Below are positions 56,095 to 64,000 of a stretch of DNA of 64,000 nt, one piece after another. The translations under genes and the position numbers were made by a program. A model generated the notes under the pieces. That model searched no databases. It was not told the origin of the DNA and saw nothing but the letters and a program-made list of their open reading frames with translations. This stretch comes from SSF26 sp037443945 (GTDB taxonomy: Bacteria > Chloroflexota > Anaerolineae > J102). Location of the stretch: contig JBBINH010000007.1 of assembly GCA_037443945.1 (NCBI GenBank), positions 34,060 to 98,059 of the forward strand, read 5' to 3'. Within the stretch, counting starts at the first letter, position 1. Every line of letters begins with the position of its first letter.

Positions 56095-57258
56095 ATGGCC
56101 GAACGCACCATTTATCTCGATCACGCGGCCACAACGCCCGTCTCGCCGACGGCGTTGGCGGCGATGATGCCCTATTTCGGCGAGATTTACGGCAATGCCT
56201 CCGGCATCTATCGCCAGGGTCGTCTGGCCAAACAGGGTCTGGAGGAGGCGCGGCGCACCGTGGCCGACGTTCTCCATGCCCATCCCTCGGAGATCGTCTT
56301 CACCTCATGCGGCAGCGAAAGCGATAATCTGGTCTTGCGAGGGGTGATGTGGGCTGCCCATCGGGCCGGGCGTGGCCGTCATCTCATCATCAGCGCCGTC
56401 GAACACAAGGCCGTCCTCGAGACCGCCCATCAACTGGCCGAACTCTTCGATTGCGAGGTCACCGAGTTGCCGGTGGATGGTTACGGCCGTGTGGATCCCG
56501 ACGATCTGCGTCGCGCCATTCGGCCGGATACGGTGCTGATCAGCATCATGACGGCCAACAACGAAGTGGGCACCCTGCAACCCATTGCCGCCCTGGCCGC
56601 CATCGCCCGCGAACACGGCATCCCCTTTCACACCGATGCCGTCCAGGCGCCGGGACATTTGCCCCTCGATGTGCAGGCATTGGGTGTGGATGCCCTGGCA
56701 CTTTCGGGCCACAAGTTCTACGGGCCCAAAGGCGTCGGCGTGGCCTGGCTGCGCGGTGGCCTGAGCGTGGTTCCGGTCCAGACCGGCGGCAGCCATGAGG
56801 GCAAACGTCGCGCCGGCACCGAAAACGTGGCCGGGATCGTGGGGCTGGCCGCGGCCCTACGCGAGGCCGAAACGCTGCGTCCCACCGAAACGCCGCGGTT
56901 GCTGGAGCTGCGCAATCGTCTGCTCGACGCCATCCCGGCCCTCATTCCCAACACACGCATCAGCGGGCATCCGCATGAACGGCTGCCCAACCACGCCAGC
57001 TTCCTGTTTGCCGGCATCGAGATCCAGGGCGTGTTGATGGGCCTCGATATGGCCGGTATCGCCGCCAGCAGTGGTTCGGCCTGTACCAGCGCCGCCCAGA
57101 CGCCATCCCATGTGCTGACGGCCATGGGTGTGAGCGCTGCCGATGCCGTAGGTCATCTCCGGCTGACCCTGGGTCGCAGCACCACGGCCGAGGATATCGA
57201 GGAGGTGCTGCGGGTGTTGCCGCCCCTTGTGCAGCGATTGCGCCGGCTTCAGGTCTGA
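56095..57258 (+). CDS. Cysteine desulfurase (NifS/IscS family)
   Basis: A 387-residue PLP enzyme. It opens with IYLDHAATTPVSPTAL; the PLP lysine is K207 in SGHKFYGPKGVG; the persulfide-forming Cys330 lies in SSGSACTSAAQTPSHVL, a long flexible loop as in group I (IscS/NifS) enzymes. It takes sulfur from cysteine for Fe-S clusters, thiolated tRNA or cofactors. No scaffold (IscU/NifU) or mnmA is adjacent, so the sulfur acceptor is not indicated. It follows the dipeptidase gene, which could release cysteine from peptides; that link is only suggestive. Confidence 0.93.
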   Translation: MAERTIYLDHAATTPVSPTALAAMMPYFGEIYGNASGIYRQGRLAKQGLEEARRTVADVLHAHPSEIVFTSCGSESDNLVLRGVMWAAHRAGRGRHLIISAVEHKAVLETAHQLAELFDCEVTELPVDGYGRVDPDDLRRAIRPDTVLISIMTANNEVGTLQPIAALAAIAREHGIPFHTDAVQAPGHLPLDVQALGVDALALSGHKFYGPKGVGVAWLRGGLSVVPVQTGGSHEGKRRAGTENVAGIVGLAAALREAETLRPTETPRLLELRNRLLDAIPALIPNTRISGHPHERLPNHASFLFAGIEIQGVLMGLDMAGIAASSGSACTSAAQTPSHVLTAMGVSAADAVGHLRLTLGRSTTAEDIEEVLRVLPPLVQRLRRLQV

Positions 57259-57352
57259 GTTCCGAGTCGGCAACCCGGTTATGGCGGGGCGATAGCGACG
57301 ATCGGCTCGGTCCGGTTTCCACTCCATTCCACTCACGGTTCTCTTTCCCATC

Positions 57353-59056
57353 ATGGTCAATCCTCAGGCGTTCGCGACCCTCTCTGCGGATGGCGGGACT
57401 CCCCGGCGTCCGCGGGTTTGGGTTATCGGTTTGGACGGTGTTCCCTGGACGTTGCTCCAGCCCTGGATCGATGCGGGCTATTTACCCACCCTGGCCCGTC
57501 TCCAGGCCGGTGGCGCTTGGGGGAGCCTCCAGTCCACCCTTCAGTTCCTGACGGCCGTGGCCTGGTCGAGCTTTATCACCGGGCTCAATCCGGGCAAGCA
57601 CGGCATTTTCGATTTCGCCCGCCGCATCCCCGGCTCTTACGAACAGGAGCTGACCAATGCGGCCCATCGCAGCGGTCGCAGCCTGTGGCGCCTTCTCTCC
57701 GATGCCGGCCGTCGGGTCGGGGTGGTCAATGTGCCGATGACCTTCCCCCCGGAACCGGTCAACGGTTTTCTCATCTCCGGCCTGGATACGCCCGGGCTCG
57801 ATTCGGCCTACACCTATCCGTCGGAACTGAAAGCCGAAGTGCGCGATGTGCATTTCATCGCCGTGAGTACCATCGGCAAATCCCACGCCGCCTATCTGGC
57901 CGAGACCCTGGAGGGGATCGATAAGCGCTTTGCGCTGCTGTGGCGCACCCTTGAGCGAGAGCCCCTCGACTTTTACATGTGGGTCGAGATGGAGACCGAT
58001 GCCATCCAGCACTGTTCCTGGCATCTGCTGGCGGATCCCACACAGCCCGGCCACGATGCCATCTTGCAGGTCTATCGTCGCATCGACCAGCATCTGGAGC
58101 GTTTGGTGGCGACGCTGCCGTCGGATGTGACGTTGATCGTCATGTCCGACCACGGGGCCGGGCCGATTGCCAAAACGGTTTATCTGGACCGCTGGTTGGC
58201 GCAACAGGGCTGGCTACACTATCGGCAGGCTTCCGGACTGCGTGACCGCGTTCGCCATCTGGCGCGGGTAGGGGTGCGACAGAGCCTCTATCTGGCGCAG
58301 CGCTTTCTGCCGGTGGGGGTGAAAGGTTTCCTCAAGCGGTTTCGCGGGGCCCATGCGGCGGTCGAGACTTTTATCGACAAAGCCGAGATCGATTGGTCGC
58401 GCACGGCGGCCTATGCCGTGGGCAATTTGGGCAATATCAATCTGAACATCCGGGGTCGCGACCCGCAGGGCGTTATCGCACCGGATGAGGTTGAGGAGGT
58501 TATCGCGGCGATCTGCCGGGCTTTGTATGCCCTGTGCGATCCCGATACCGGGGAACCGATGGTGGCCCAGGTCCTGCGTCGGGAAGAGGTCTATACCGGC
58601 GAGATGGTGGACCGTGCGCCCGATTTGCTTATTCGCTGGACCGATGACAAATACCTGGCCGTGAAAGATTACGAGGGCCGACCTGATGGCCCTATCTTCG
58701 GTCACAAGCACAAGTTCGGCCGTCATGGCGCGGCCTATGCTCTGGATCAAACCGGGACCCATATCCGGGAGGGCATCGCCATATTCTACGGTTACGGCGT
58801 GCGACCGGGCGCCCGCCTGCACGACGCCCAACTCATCGACCTCACGCCCACCATCCTCTATCTGCTCGATGTGCCCATTCCGCAGGCTCTGGACGGTCGT
58901 ATCCTCACCGAGGTTCTCGATCCGACCGTGATCACCTGGCCTCCACGCTACGAGGCCGAAGACCGCGCGTTGCGCCGCAGCGGTGACTTCGAGTGGACCG
59001 CTGCCGACGAAGAGGCGCTACGGGCGCGGCTCCAGGGCCTGGGCTACGTGGCCTGA
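57353..59056 (+). CDS. Alkaline-phosphatase-superfamily phosphodiesterase/phosphotransferase
   Basis: A 567-residue protein of the type I phosphodiesterase/nucleotide pyrophosphatase group. The metal-binding Asp is in VIGLDGVPW; the nucleophile region is FLTAVAWSSFITGLNPGKHGIFDF; and VIVMSDHGAGP gives the Asp-His pair near residue 265, with a late GHKHKFGRHGAAY. There is no signal peptide or membrane segment. Paralogues are common in Chloroflexota near glycan clusters; a role in removing or transferring phosphate groups on surface polymers is inferred. It is first of four same-strand genes with a glycosyltransferase and a flippase. Confidence 0.85.
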   Translation: MVNPQAFATLSADGGTPRRPRVWVIGLDGVPWTLLQPWIDAGYLPTLARLQAGGAWGSLQSTLQFLTAVAWSSFITGLNPGKHGIFDFARRIPGSYEQELTNAAHRSGRSLWRLLSDAGRRVGVVNVPMTFPPEPVNGFLISGLDTPGLDSAYTYPSELKAEVRDVHFIAVSTIGKSHAAYLAETLEGIDKRFALLWRTLEREPLDFYMWVEMETDAIQHCSWHLLADPTQPGHDAILQVYRRIDQHLERLVATLPSDVTLIVMSDHGAGPIAKTVYLDRWLAQQGWLHYRQASGLRDRVRHLARVGVRQSLYLAQRFLPVGVKGFLKRFRGAHAAVETFIDKAEIDWSRTAAYAVGNLGNINLNIRGRDPQGVIAPDEVEEVIAAICRALYALCDPDTGEPMVAQVLRREEVYTGEMVDRAPDLLIRWTDDKYLAVKDYEGRPDGPIFGHKHKFGRHGAAYALDQTGTHIREGIAIFYGYGVRPGARLHDAQLIDLTPTILYLLDVPIPQALDGRILTEVLDPTVITWPPRYEAEDRALRRSGDFEWTAADEEALRARLQGLGYVA

Positions 59057-59095
59057 AGCCAAAACCTCACCGCTTTCCTCCCACCGTTCCGAATC

Positions 59096-60115
59096 ATGCC
59101 CGACCCTGCTGCTCAGGACCTGGTCGACCTGGCCGTTATCATCGTCAACTGGAACGCGGGCGCCTATCTGCCGGAAGCCCTGGCCTCTCTGTTCGCCGCC
59201 CAGGGCGGGCTGAGGATGGAGGTGTGGTTGATCGATAACGCATCGACCGACGGTTCGCCGGCGCTGGTGCAGGCTCGATTTCCCGGGGTTCGGGTGGTGC
59301 TCAACAGTACGAACGTGGGCTTTGCGGCGGCCAACAACCAGGGTTTGCGTCTGGCACGAGCGCGCTACGTGTTGTTGCTCAATCCCGATACCCGGCTTCC
59401 CGCCGACGCTCTGATGCAGTTGCTGGCCTTTTTGGAGGATCATCCCGATGTGGGCGTCGTGGGGCCACGGCTGGTCGGTGGCCGTGGCAAAATCCAGGGC
59501 GGCGCCGCCGGCTACGATCCCTCGCCGAGCACCCTGTTCAACTACGCCACCTTTCTCTATCGCCTGTTCCCACAGCGCTGCCGGGGCCTGTGGTTGGCCG
59601 AGGCCCATTATCGCCAGAGCCGGCCCATCGAAGTCGATTGGGTTTCGGGCGCGTGTATGCTCGTCCGTCGTGAGGCGGTTCTGGCGGCCGGTCCGTTGGA
59701 CGAACGCTATTTCATGTACACAGAAGACGTGGAATGGTGCCGTCGCATCCGGGCGGCGGGCTATCGGATCATCTGTTATCCGGCGGTGAGCGTCGTCCAT
59801 TACATCGGCGGCAGCACCCGCCAACGCGGCAGCGCCTTTTATGCCCAGCATGTGGATGCGCTCGACCGCGATCTGCGGCGTCGTTACAGTCGGTCTCAGG
59901 TCGCCTTGATGCACCTGTTCGGTGCTTTCGGCGCTTTGTTGCGCTTTACCCTCTACGAGATCCAATGGCGTCGCTGGCATAATCCTGTCTTCGCCGAATT
60001 GCGCGATTTGTGGGCCGTTTGTCTCAAGACCAGCCTGGTTCGCATCTTCATCCCGGCCCCTGCGGCCCACGAGGCCTCGGTCCCGGCCCCGCACTTGCCG
60101 GTCCTTGGCAGCTAA
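59096..60115 (+). CDS. Family 2 glycosyltransferase
   Basis: A 339-residue GT2 (rhamnosyltransferase-like) enzyme. The fold signature is LAVIIVNWNAGAYLPEAL, VWLIDNASTDGS and YVLLLNPDTRLP, then GACMLVRREAVLAAGPLDERYFMYTEDVEWCRRIRAAG, the acceptor/catalytic segment with E-D. A C-terminal region of about 70 residues (LMHLFGAFGALLRFTLYEI) may contact the membrane. It adds a sugar to a lipid-linked glycan on the cytosolic face. The flippase gene begins four bases after its stop. Confidence 0.92.
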   Translation: MPDPAAQDLVDLAVIIVNWNAGAYLPEALASLFAAQGGLRMEVWLIDNASTDGSPALVQARFPGVRVVLNSTNVGFAAANNQGLRLARARYVLLLNPDTRLPADALMQLLAFLEDHPDVGVVGPRLVGGRGKIQGGAAGYDPSPSTLFNYATFLYRLFPQRCRGLWLAEAHYRQSRPIEVDWVSGACMLVRREAVLAAGPLDERYFMYTEDVEWCRRIRAAGYRIICYPAVSVVHYIGGSTRQRGSAFYAQHVDALDRDLRRRYSRSQVALMHLFGAFGALLRFTLYEIQWRRWHNPVFAELRDLWAVCLKTSLVRIFIPAPAAHEASVPAPHLPVLGS

Positions 60116-60119
60116 GCCC

Positions 60120-61562
60120 ATGCCGTCTCCGCCCCTGTCTGCCACCCATTCTGTCGCCCGCAACACCGTCTATCTCAGCCTGGCCCAGGGCATCCGGATG
60201 CTCGTGGGTTTTGCGCTCATCCTTGCCATTGCCAATGGCTTCGGTCTCGGTTGGCAGGGCAAGTTCAGCATTCTGCTGGCCTTTCTCAATGTCTTCCAGG
60301 TTCTGGCCTCGCTGGGCTTACCGCGCCTGATCACCCGCGAGGTCGCACGGCAGCCGGAGGAGAGCAATCGCTACTTTTGGGCCGGGTTGCTTGCCCAGGG
60401 GGTCGGTACGGTGGTGATGGCTCTGGTCATGGCGGCCGTGGTGGCGGCCATGCCCTACCCGGCCGATACCAAGGCCATGCTAATGCTGGCCATTGCGGCC
60501 CTGCCCGTGTTCACGGTCTATTCCGTGGCGGCGGCGCTGCTGCGAGCCCGCGAGCAGATGCACTACCTGGTCTATGCCGAGGTGCTGAGTTCGTTGGCGC
60601 AGATCGTCCTGGCCGTGACCGTTCTGCTGCGCTGGCAAAACCTTATGGCCCTGGCCCTGATCCGCGTGGGCGGACTGGGGATGGCGGCATGGCTGGTTGT
60701 TGCGGCCGCGCGACGGCGGAACCTGTGGGCAAAGCCGCTGCTCGATGTCCGCTTTGCCGGCCATCTGTTGCGCCAATCGACTTCCTTTTTCGGCATGGCC
60801 GGCCTCGATGCCTTGCTGCAACGCCTGGACGTGCTCATCCTCTCCGCCATAGCCGGAGAGGTAGCCGTGGGACTCTACGATGCGGCTCTGCAACTGATCA
60901 AAGTCATCATGACCCTGGTCATGGCCTTCACCGATGCGCTGTACCCTGTGCTCTCACGGCTGTTTGTCCAGGCGCGGTCTCGTTTCGGCCTGGCCGTCGG
61001 TAAGGCGTTGTACTACGGTCTGGTCGTCCTGCTGCCCACGGCGGCCGGGATGAGCGTTCTGGCCCCGCAACTGATCGGCCTGCTCTACCGTCGGCCCGAA
61101 TACCTTGCGGCGGCGCCTGTCCTGGCCGTGGCGGCCTGGGCCATGGTGGCTTATTTCCTGCAGATGGTGTTGACCCGGGCGTTGCTGGCCGGCAATCGGG
61201 CGCAAGGGGCCCTGGCCGCCACGGTGCTGATGATCGCGATGGGGGCGCCGGCCATCGCCGCGGGCAGCCGGTGGTTCGGGGCCGTCGGCGCTGCCGTCGG
61301 CCTGGGCATTATGTACGGGGCGGGCACGCTGCTGGCCTGGCGCTTGAGCCGGGACTGGAAACCGGCTCTCGGCCTTTCGGCGCTGGTGCGATCGGCCCTG
61401 GCCGCCGGCCTGATGGCCGCTTGCCTCTCGTTCGTATCGACGTGGCCCCTGCTCCTGCTGGTCCTCCTCGGCGCCGGCTTCTATCTGATCCTGGCCCTGG
61501 GCCTGGGAGTCCTGGCCCGCCCGGATTTTCGCTTCTGGCGTACCCTCTGGGGCTCCCGATGA
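60120..61562 (+). CDS. Wzx-like polysaccharide flippase (MOP superfamily)
   Basis: A 480-residue membrane protein with about fourteen helices. The N-terminus VARNTVYLSLAQGIRMLVGFALILAIANGFG and the segment SLGLPRLITREVARQPEES are typical of Wzx/RfbX-type lipid-linked oligosaccharide flippases (the MATE/MOP fold). It moves glycan-lipid across the membrane. It sits between the GT2 gene and a small amidohydrolase-like gene; the start of the latter overlaps this stop by four bases. Start ATG 60120 is chosen because it follows the GT2 stop and opens shortly before the first helix. Confidence 0.88.
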   Translation: MPSPPLSATHSVARNTVYLSLAQGIRMLVGFALILAIANGFGLGWQGKFSILLAFLNVFQVLASLGLPRLITREVARQPEESNRYFWAGLLAQGVGTVVMALVMAAVVAAMPYPADTKAMLMLAIAALPVFTVYSVAAALLRAREQMHYLVYAEVLSSLAQIVLAVTVLLRWQNLMALALIRVGGLGMAAWLVVAAARRRNLWAKPLLDVRFAGHLLRQSTSFFGMAGLDALLQRLDVLILSAIAGEVAVGLYDAALQLIKVIMTLVMAFTDALYPVLSRLFVQARSRFGLAVGKALYYGLVVLLPTAAGMSVLAPQLIGLLYRRPEYLAAAPVLAVAAWAMVAYFLQMVLTRALLAGNRAQGALAATVLMIAMGAPAIAAGSRWFGAVGAAVGLGIMYGAGTLLAWRLSRDWKPALGLSALVRSALAAGLMAACLSFVSTWPLLLLVLLGAGFYLILALGLGVLARPDFRFWRTLWGSR

Positions 61563-62404
61563 CCTGGATGGCCGTTATCCATGCCGAGGTCTTTACACCT
61601 GCCACGCGCTTAGCCCAGGGTCTGGTGCTGATCGCGGCGGATCGGATTCAGGCCGTGGGCCACAGCCACGAGGTCCCCTTGCCGCCGGATATCCGGCTAC
61701 TCGATGCCGAAGGCGCCCAGATCGTACCCGCCCTGATCGATCTGGCCTGGCCCGAAGAGACACCGCCACCACCCGGCACGGGCATCGCCCGCTTCGCCCG
61801 CGCCATAAGCATTCAGAGCGAGGCCGATCTGGCCGTTGTCGCCGCAGCGGCGGCGTCATTGGCCGTCCCGACAACGGCGGCGCAGCCTCTGGGCCTTCAT
61901 CTCATCCTGCGCGATGCGTTCCCCGCCTGGGAAGCCATCCGGACAGCAGCCGGTGAGGCTATCGCTCTGGTCACCCTCCCCACCGAACATCCCCAGACGC
62001 CGACGCTGGCGCAACGTCTGTGGCAAGAACGACGGCGTTTTCTTCTGGCCGGTCCTGCCCCGACCGACCCCTTCCTGCGCGAACTGATTTACTGCGGGCT
62101 GGCGGCTACCACCGACCCGGAGGTCCCTTGCTCTGCCCGTTCCTGGCTGGTGACACCGTCTCCCGGCCCTTCGGCTACGGCGCGGCCTTTGCTCATGAGC
62201 CACCGGGGACAAACGCTCACGGCCGCCGTGTTGGGCGCGCCCACGCCCGATCCGACGCGGTTGTTGGCGACTACCCAGCATCCGGCCACCTTTCTGCGGC
62301 TTGCGTCGGGTCAACTCCTACCCGGGGCCAAGGCCGATCTGCTGTGCCGTAACCGCGCGGGCGAGGTGTTGTGGCTCATGGTGGACGGACGGCTTCTGGC
62401 CTAA
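61559..62404 (+). CDS. Degenerate amidohydrolase-like protein (NagA/DHOase-type shell without metal ligands)
   Basis: A 281-residue protein. The N-terminal beta sandwich (AVIHAEVFTPATRLAQGLVLIAADRIQAVG...DAEGAQIVPALIDL) and the C-terminal closing strands (LASGQLLPGAKADLLCRN...LWLMVDGRLLA) are those of metal-dependent amidohydrolases, as in N-acetylglucosamine-6-phosphate deacetylase. Between them the expected H-x-H after PALIDL is missing (AWPEETPPPP), and no later catalytic His or Asp cluster is evident; the barrel is also shorter than the normal 380-450 residues. It is probably inactive as a hydrolase, or a decayed gene, though the open frame and the four-base overlap with the flippase gene argue that it is maintained. 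Confidence 0.65.
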   Translation: MTWMAVIHAEVFTPATRLAQGLVLIAADRIQAVGHSHEVPLPPDIRLLDAEGAQIVPALIDLAWPEETPPPPGTGIARFARAISIQSEADLAVVAAAAASLAVPTTAAQPLGLHLILRDAFPAWEAIRTAAGEAIALVTLPTEHPQTPTLAQRLWQERRRFLLAGPAPTDPFLRELIYCGLAATTDPEVPCSARSWLVTPSPGPSATARPLLMSHRGQTLTAAVLGAPTPDPTRLLATTQHPATFLRLASGQLLPGAKADLLCRNRAGEVLWLMVDGRLLA

Positions 62405-62409
62405 GCTCC

Positions 62410-63645
62410 TCAGACCTTGGCCAAAGCCTGTTCCAGATCGGCAATGAGGTCTTCGCTGTCCTCAATACCGACGGCAAAACGGATCAACTCGTCGCGGATA
62501 CCCAGACTGAGACGGACTTCGGGGTCGGTGTCGTAATACGACATGATGGCCGGTTGTTCGATAAGGCTATCTACGCCGCCCAGGGAAGGGGCGATGTGGG
62601 GCAGACGGAGGGCGTCGATGAAACGCGCCGCCGCTTCGCCATCGCCTTCGATCTCAAAGCTGATGACACCACCAAAGCCGCGCATTTGCCGACGGGCTAC
62701 GGCGTGGTCGGGATGGGAGGGCAGGCCGGGATACCAGACCCGGCGCACCTTGGGATGCCCTTCCAGATAACGGGCAATGGCCAGACCGTTGGCATTCTGG
62801 CGCTCGATGCGCAGCCCCAAGGTTTGCAGACCCCGACCGATGGCGAAGGCGGTGGTGGGGTCGACGACGGCCCCGAACATGGATTGGCTCTCGCGCAACG
62901 GTACGGTGAGGTCGCCCCGACCGATGATGACCCCGGCCATGAGGTCGTTATGGCCGGCCAGGTACTTGGTGACGCTGTGGATGACCAGGTCAATCCCGAA
63001 GTCAAGAGGGCGTTGGTTGAGGGGCGTGGCAAACGTGCTGTCGATGACGGTGCGCACGCCGTGACGCCGGGCGATGGCCGCCAAACCCTCCAGATCCAGA
63101 CAGCGCAGGAAGGGATTCGTGGGCGTTTCCGAGAGGATCAGCCGGGTGCGCGGGCCGATGTGGGCGGCAATGGCGTTCAGGTCGCCGGGCGGCACCACGG
63201 TACAGGTGATGCCCAGACGCCGCAGAACCCGCTGAACAAAGACACGGGTGCGGTGGTAGCAATCCCCGGTCATGATGAGATGGTCGCCGGCGCTGAGCAG
63301 AATCAGGAGGGTGGTGGTAATGGCGGCCATGCCCGAACTGACCAGGATGGCCTCGTCGCCGCCTTCCAGGGCCGCCAGCCGCTCTTCCACGGCCTGCACG
63401 GTGGGATTGCCGTAACGGCCGTACTCCTGACGGAGCACCTTGTTCATGAACATGCGCTCTTCCATAAAGGCCACCAGGTCGGCGGTATCGGTAAAGGTGT
63501 AGGTGGCCGTCTGGATGATGGGTGGGGTCAGACTGTGATAGGGATGATGACGCGAAGCACCGGCATGAAGGGCTAGGGTGCTCAGGCCTTGCCAGGAAGG
63601 CGTTGTCGTACGACAGGGAGGGTCGGATACGGTGGTGTCGGACAT
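62410..63645 (-). CDS. Trans-sulfuration PLP enzyme (cystathionine gamma-synthase/lyase or acylhomoserine sulfhydrylase family)
   Basis: A 411-residue Cys/Met-metabolism PLP enzyme. Signatures are QTATYTF, YGRYGNPTVQAVEERLAALEG, SSGMAAIT, the Asp of VIDSTFATPLNQRPL, PLP lysine K227 in HSVTKYLAGHND, and SLGGVDSLIEQPAIMS. The family covers cystathionine gamma-synthase, gamma-lyases and O-acetyl/succinyl-homoserine sulfhydrylases, and sequence alone does not decide. The SAM-I riboswitch in its leader, which shuts expression when S-adenosylmethionine is plentiful, points to a biosynthetic role in making methionine. The start at 63645 follows the riboswitch terminator by 24 bases, with TGAGAAG before the ATG as a weak ribosome site. 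Confidence 0.9.
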   Translation of the reverse strand: MSDTTVSDPPCRTTTPSWQGLSTLALHAGASRHHPYHSLTPPIIQTATYTFTDTADLVAFMEERMFMNKVLRQEYGRYGNPTVQAVEERLAALEGGDEAILVSSGMAAITTTLLILLSAGDHLIMTGDCYHRTRVFVQRVLRRLGITCTVVPPGDLNAIAAHIGPRTRLILSETPTNPFLRCLDLEGLAAIARRHGVRTVIDSTFATPLNQRPLDFGIDLVIHSVTKYLAGHNDLMAGVIIGRGDLTVPLRESQSMFGAVVDPTTAFAIGRGLQTLGLRIERQNANGLAIARYLEGHPKVRRVWYPGLPSHPDHAVARRQMRGFGGVISFEIEGDGEAAARFIDALRLPHIAPSLGGVDSLIEQPAIMSYYDTDPEVRLSLGIRDELIRFAVGIEDSEDLIADLEQALAKV

Positions 63646-63669
63646 AGGTCTTCTCAGCGGTGAGGAGAT

Positions 63670-63697
63670 AAAAAAACGGGCCCCGTGAGAGGCCCGT
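63670..63697 (-). terminator. Riboswitch-controlled intrinsic terminator
   Basis: On the minus strand ACGGGCC (63697-63691) pairs with GGCCCGT (63682-63676) around eight bases and is followed by a run of seven T's (63676-63670, the first of them also the last base of the stem). Its 5' side and loop contain CCTCTC (63692-63687), which can instead pair with GAGAGG (63719-63714) of the riboswitch P1 3' strand, giving the antiterminator. Confidence 0.88.
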
Positions 63698-63714
63698 CAT
63701 CTTGGCGGAACATC

Positions 63715-63817
63715 CTCTCATCGTCCAGAATTTCTTCTGCCGGCATTGGCACCTGGGGATGAATCCCTGGTTGCCGAGGCTTCATCGGGCCGGTCCCTCC
63801 GCCTCTCTGGATAAGAG
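63715..63817 (-). promoter_or_regulatory. SAM-I (S-box) riboswitch
   Basis: Read on the minus strand. P1 is CTCTTATC (63817-63810) with GATGAGAG (63722-63715), 8 bp. Inside are the hallmark conserved blocks AGAG-GCGGAGGGACCGGCCC, GATGAAGCCTCGGCAACC and AGGTGCCAATGCCGGCAGA, which form the SAM pocket, kink-turn and pseudoknot of S-box RNAs. With SAM bound, P1 forms and the downstream terminator folds (off). Without SAM, the P1 3' strand forms the antiterminator. It controls the trans-sulfuration enzyme gene. I could not place a confident promoter upstream of it. Confidence 0.95.
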
Positions 63818-63943
63818 GGTCTTATCGCAGTGCTATGGCATTGTTGGAGGGCGAGCTTAGCACAAAACGACCGCGGGTGCAAATGGCGAGAGGAGGGGGT
63901 CGGCAGACGCACAAGCGTTCTCGTCCCATTACCCTCATTCCGC

Positions 63944-64000
63944 AACTCGGTTCCGTTTTATGTTGGGGCGCTTTTGGCGGTGTTGGTGAGCAGGGCGTTA
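63944..64000 (+). mobile_element. Left end of a third element related to the small mobile repeat (cut by window edge)
   Basis: From 63947 the sequence reads TCGGTTC, seven variable bases, TGTTGG, the same end pattern as both ends of the two MITE-like copies, and later GTGTTGGTGAG (63979-63989) again matches their left arm. The interior differs and continues past the edge, so this may be a longer relative, perhaps the parental element. The stretch 63818-63943 before it contains no gene I can support. Confidence 0.5.

Overview
This window is GC-rich, densely packed chromosomal DNA with 53 protein-coding genes on both strands and almost no spacer. The gene content suggests a member of the Chloroflexota, probably the Anaerolineae/Caldilineae side. 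The hints are long Pro-Thr linkers in membrane proteins, a DUF2723/GT-C surface-glycan block, a CPYLGLxDDP-type cysteine motif fused to a membrane segment, and secreted proteins ending in a short LP-containing motif. There is no rRNA or marker tree here, so this placement is inference. I saw no rRNA, tRNA, CRISPR array, prophage or complete insertion sequence.

Layout. 1-3.1 kb (+): the end of glpD, then a fused ATP sulfurylase/APS kinase and a second APS kinase. 3.1-11.7 kb (-): a long run read right to left, PIN/TRAM protein, cysS, rlmB, LysE-type exporter, GNAT, phosphotransferase, LmbE deacetylase, 3-hydroxyacyl-CoA dehydrogenase, GNAT. 12-18.3 kb (+): two large membrane glycosyltransferase-like proteins and a secreted glycoside hydrolase. 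18.3-25.5 kb: a DhaM-HPr-EI phosphotransfer protein, a zinc-ribbon peptide, a KDPG-aldolase-like protein and a large degenerate DNA-methylase-like protein. 25.9-30.3 kb: epimerase, L,D-transpeptidase and the ffh-rpsP-khpA-rimM translation block. 30.5-38.1 kb: secreted beta-rich proteins, an ECF sigma/anti-sigma pair, a CDP-alcohol phosphatidyltransferase and a sirtuin. 38.4-43.5 kb (-): secFD and a three-gene phosphatase/P-loop/zinc-ribbon operon. 43.8-50.6 kb (+): TauE exporter, a two-component pair and an endonuclease Q-UvrD fusion. 50.6-57.3 kb: PP2C phosphatase, threonine dehydrogenase, small proteins, dipeptidase, cysteine desulfurase. 57.3-62.4 kb (+): a second surface-glycan block (phosphodiesterase, GT2, flippase, degenerate amidohydrolase). 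62.4-63.8 kb (-): a trans-sulfuration enzyme under a SAM-I riboswitch.

How the genes connect. Sulfur metabolism recurs: sulfate activation at the left, TauE in the middle, cysteine desulfurase, and a riboswitch-controlled methionine/cysteine enzyme at the right. Cell-surface work is the other theme: two glycan clusters, SecDF, L,D-transpeptidase and several secreted beta-proteins.

Most notable non-coding signals. (1) Two copies of a small mobile repeat, identical over 87 bases except for the number of 8-bp units (3 versus 4), each flanked by its own 9-bp direct repeat, plus a third related end at the right edge. (2) A complete SAM-I riboswitch with terminator and antiterminator. (3) At least four genes whose -10-like hexamer ends exactly six bases before the ATG, which predicts leaderless transcripts.
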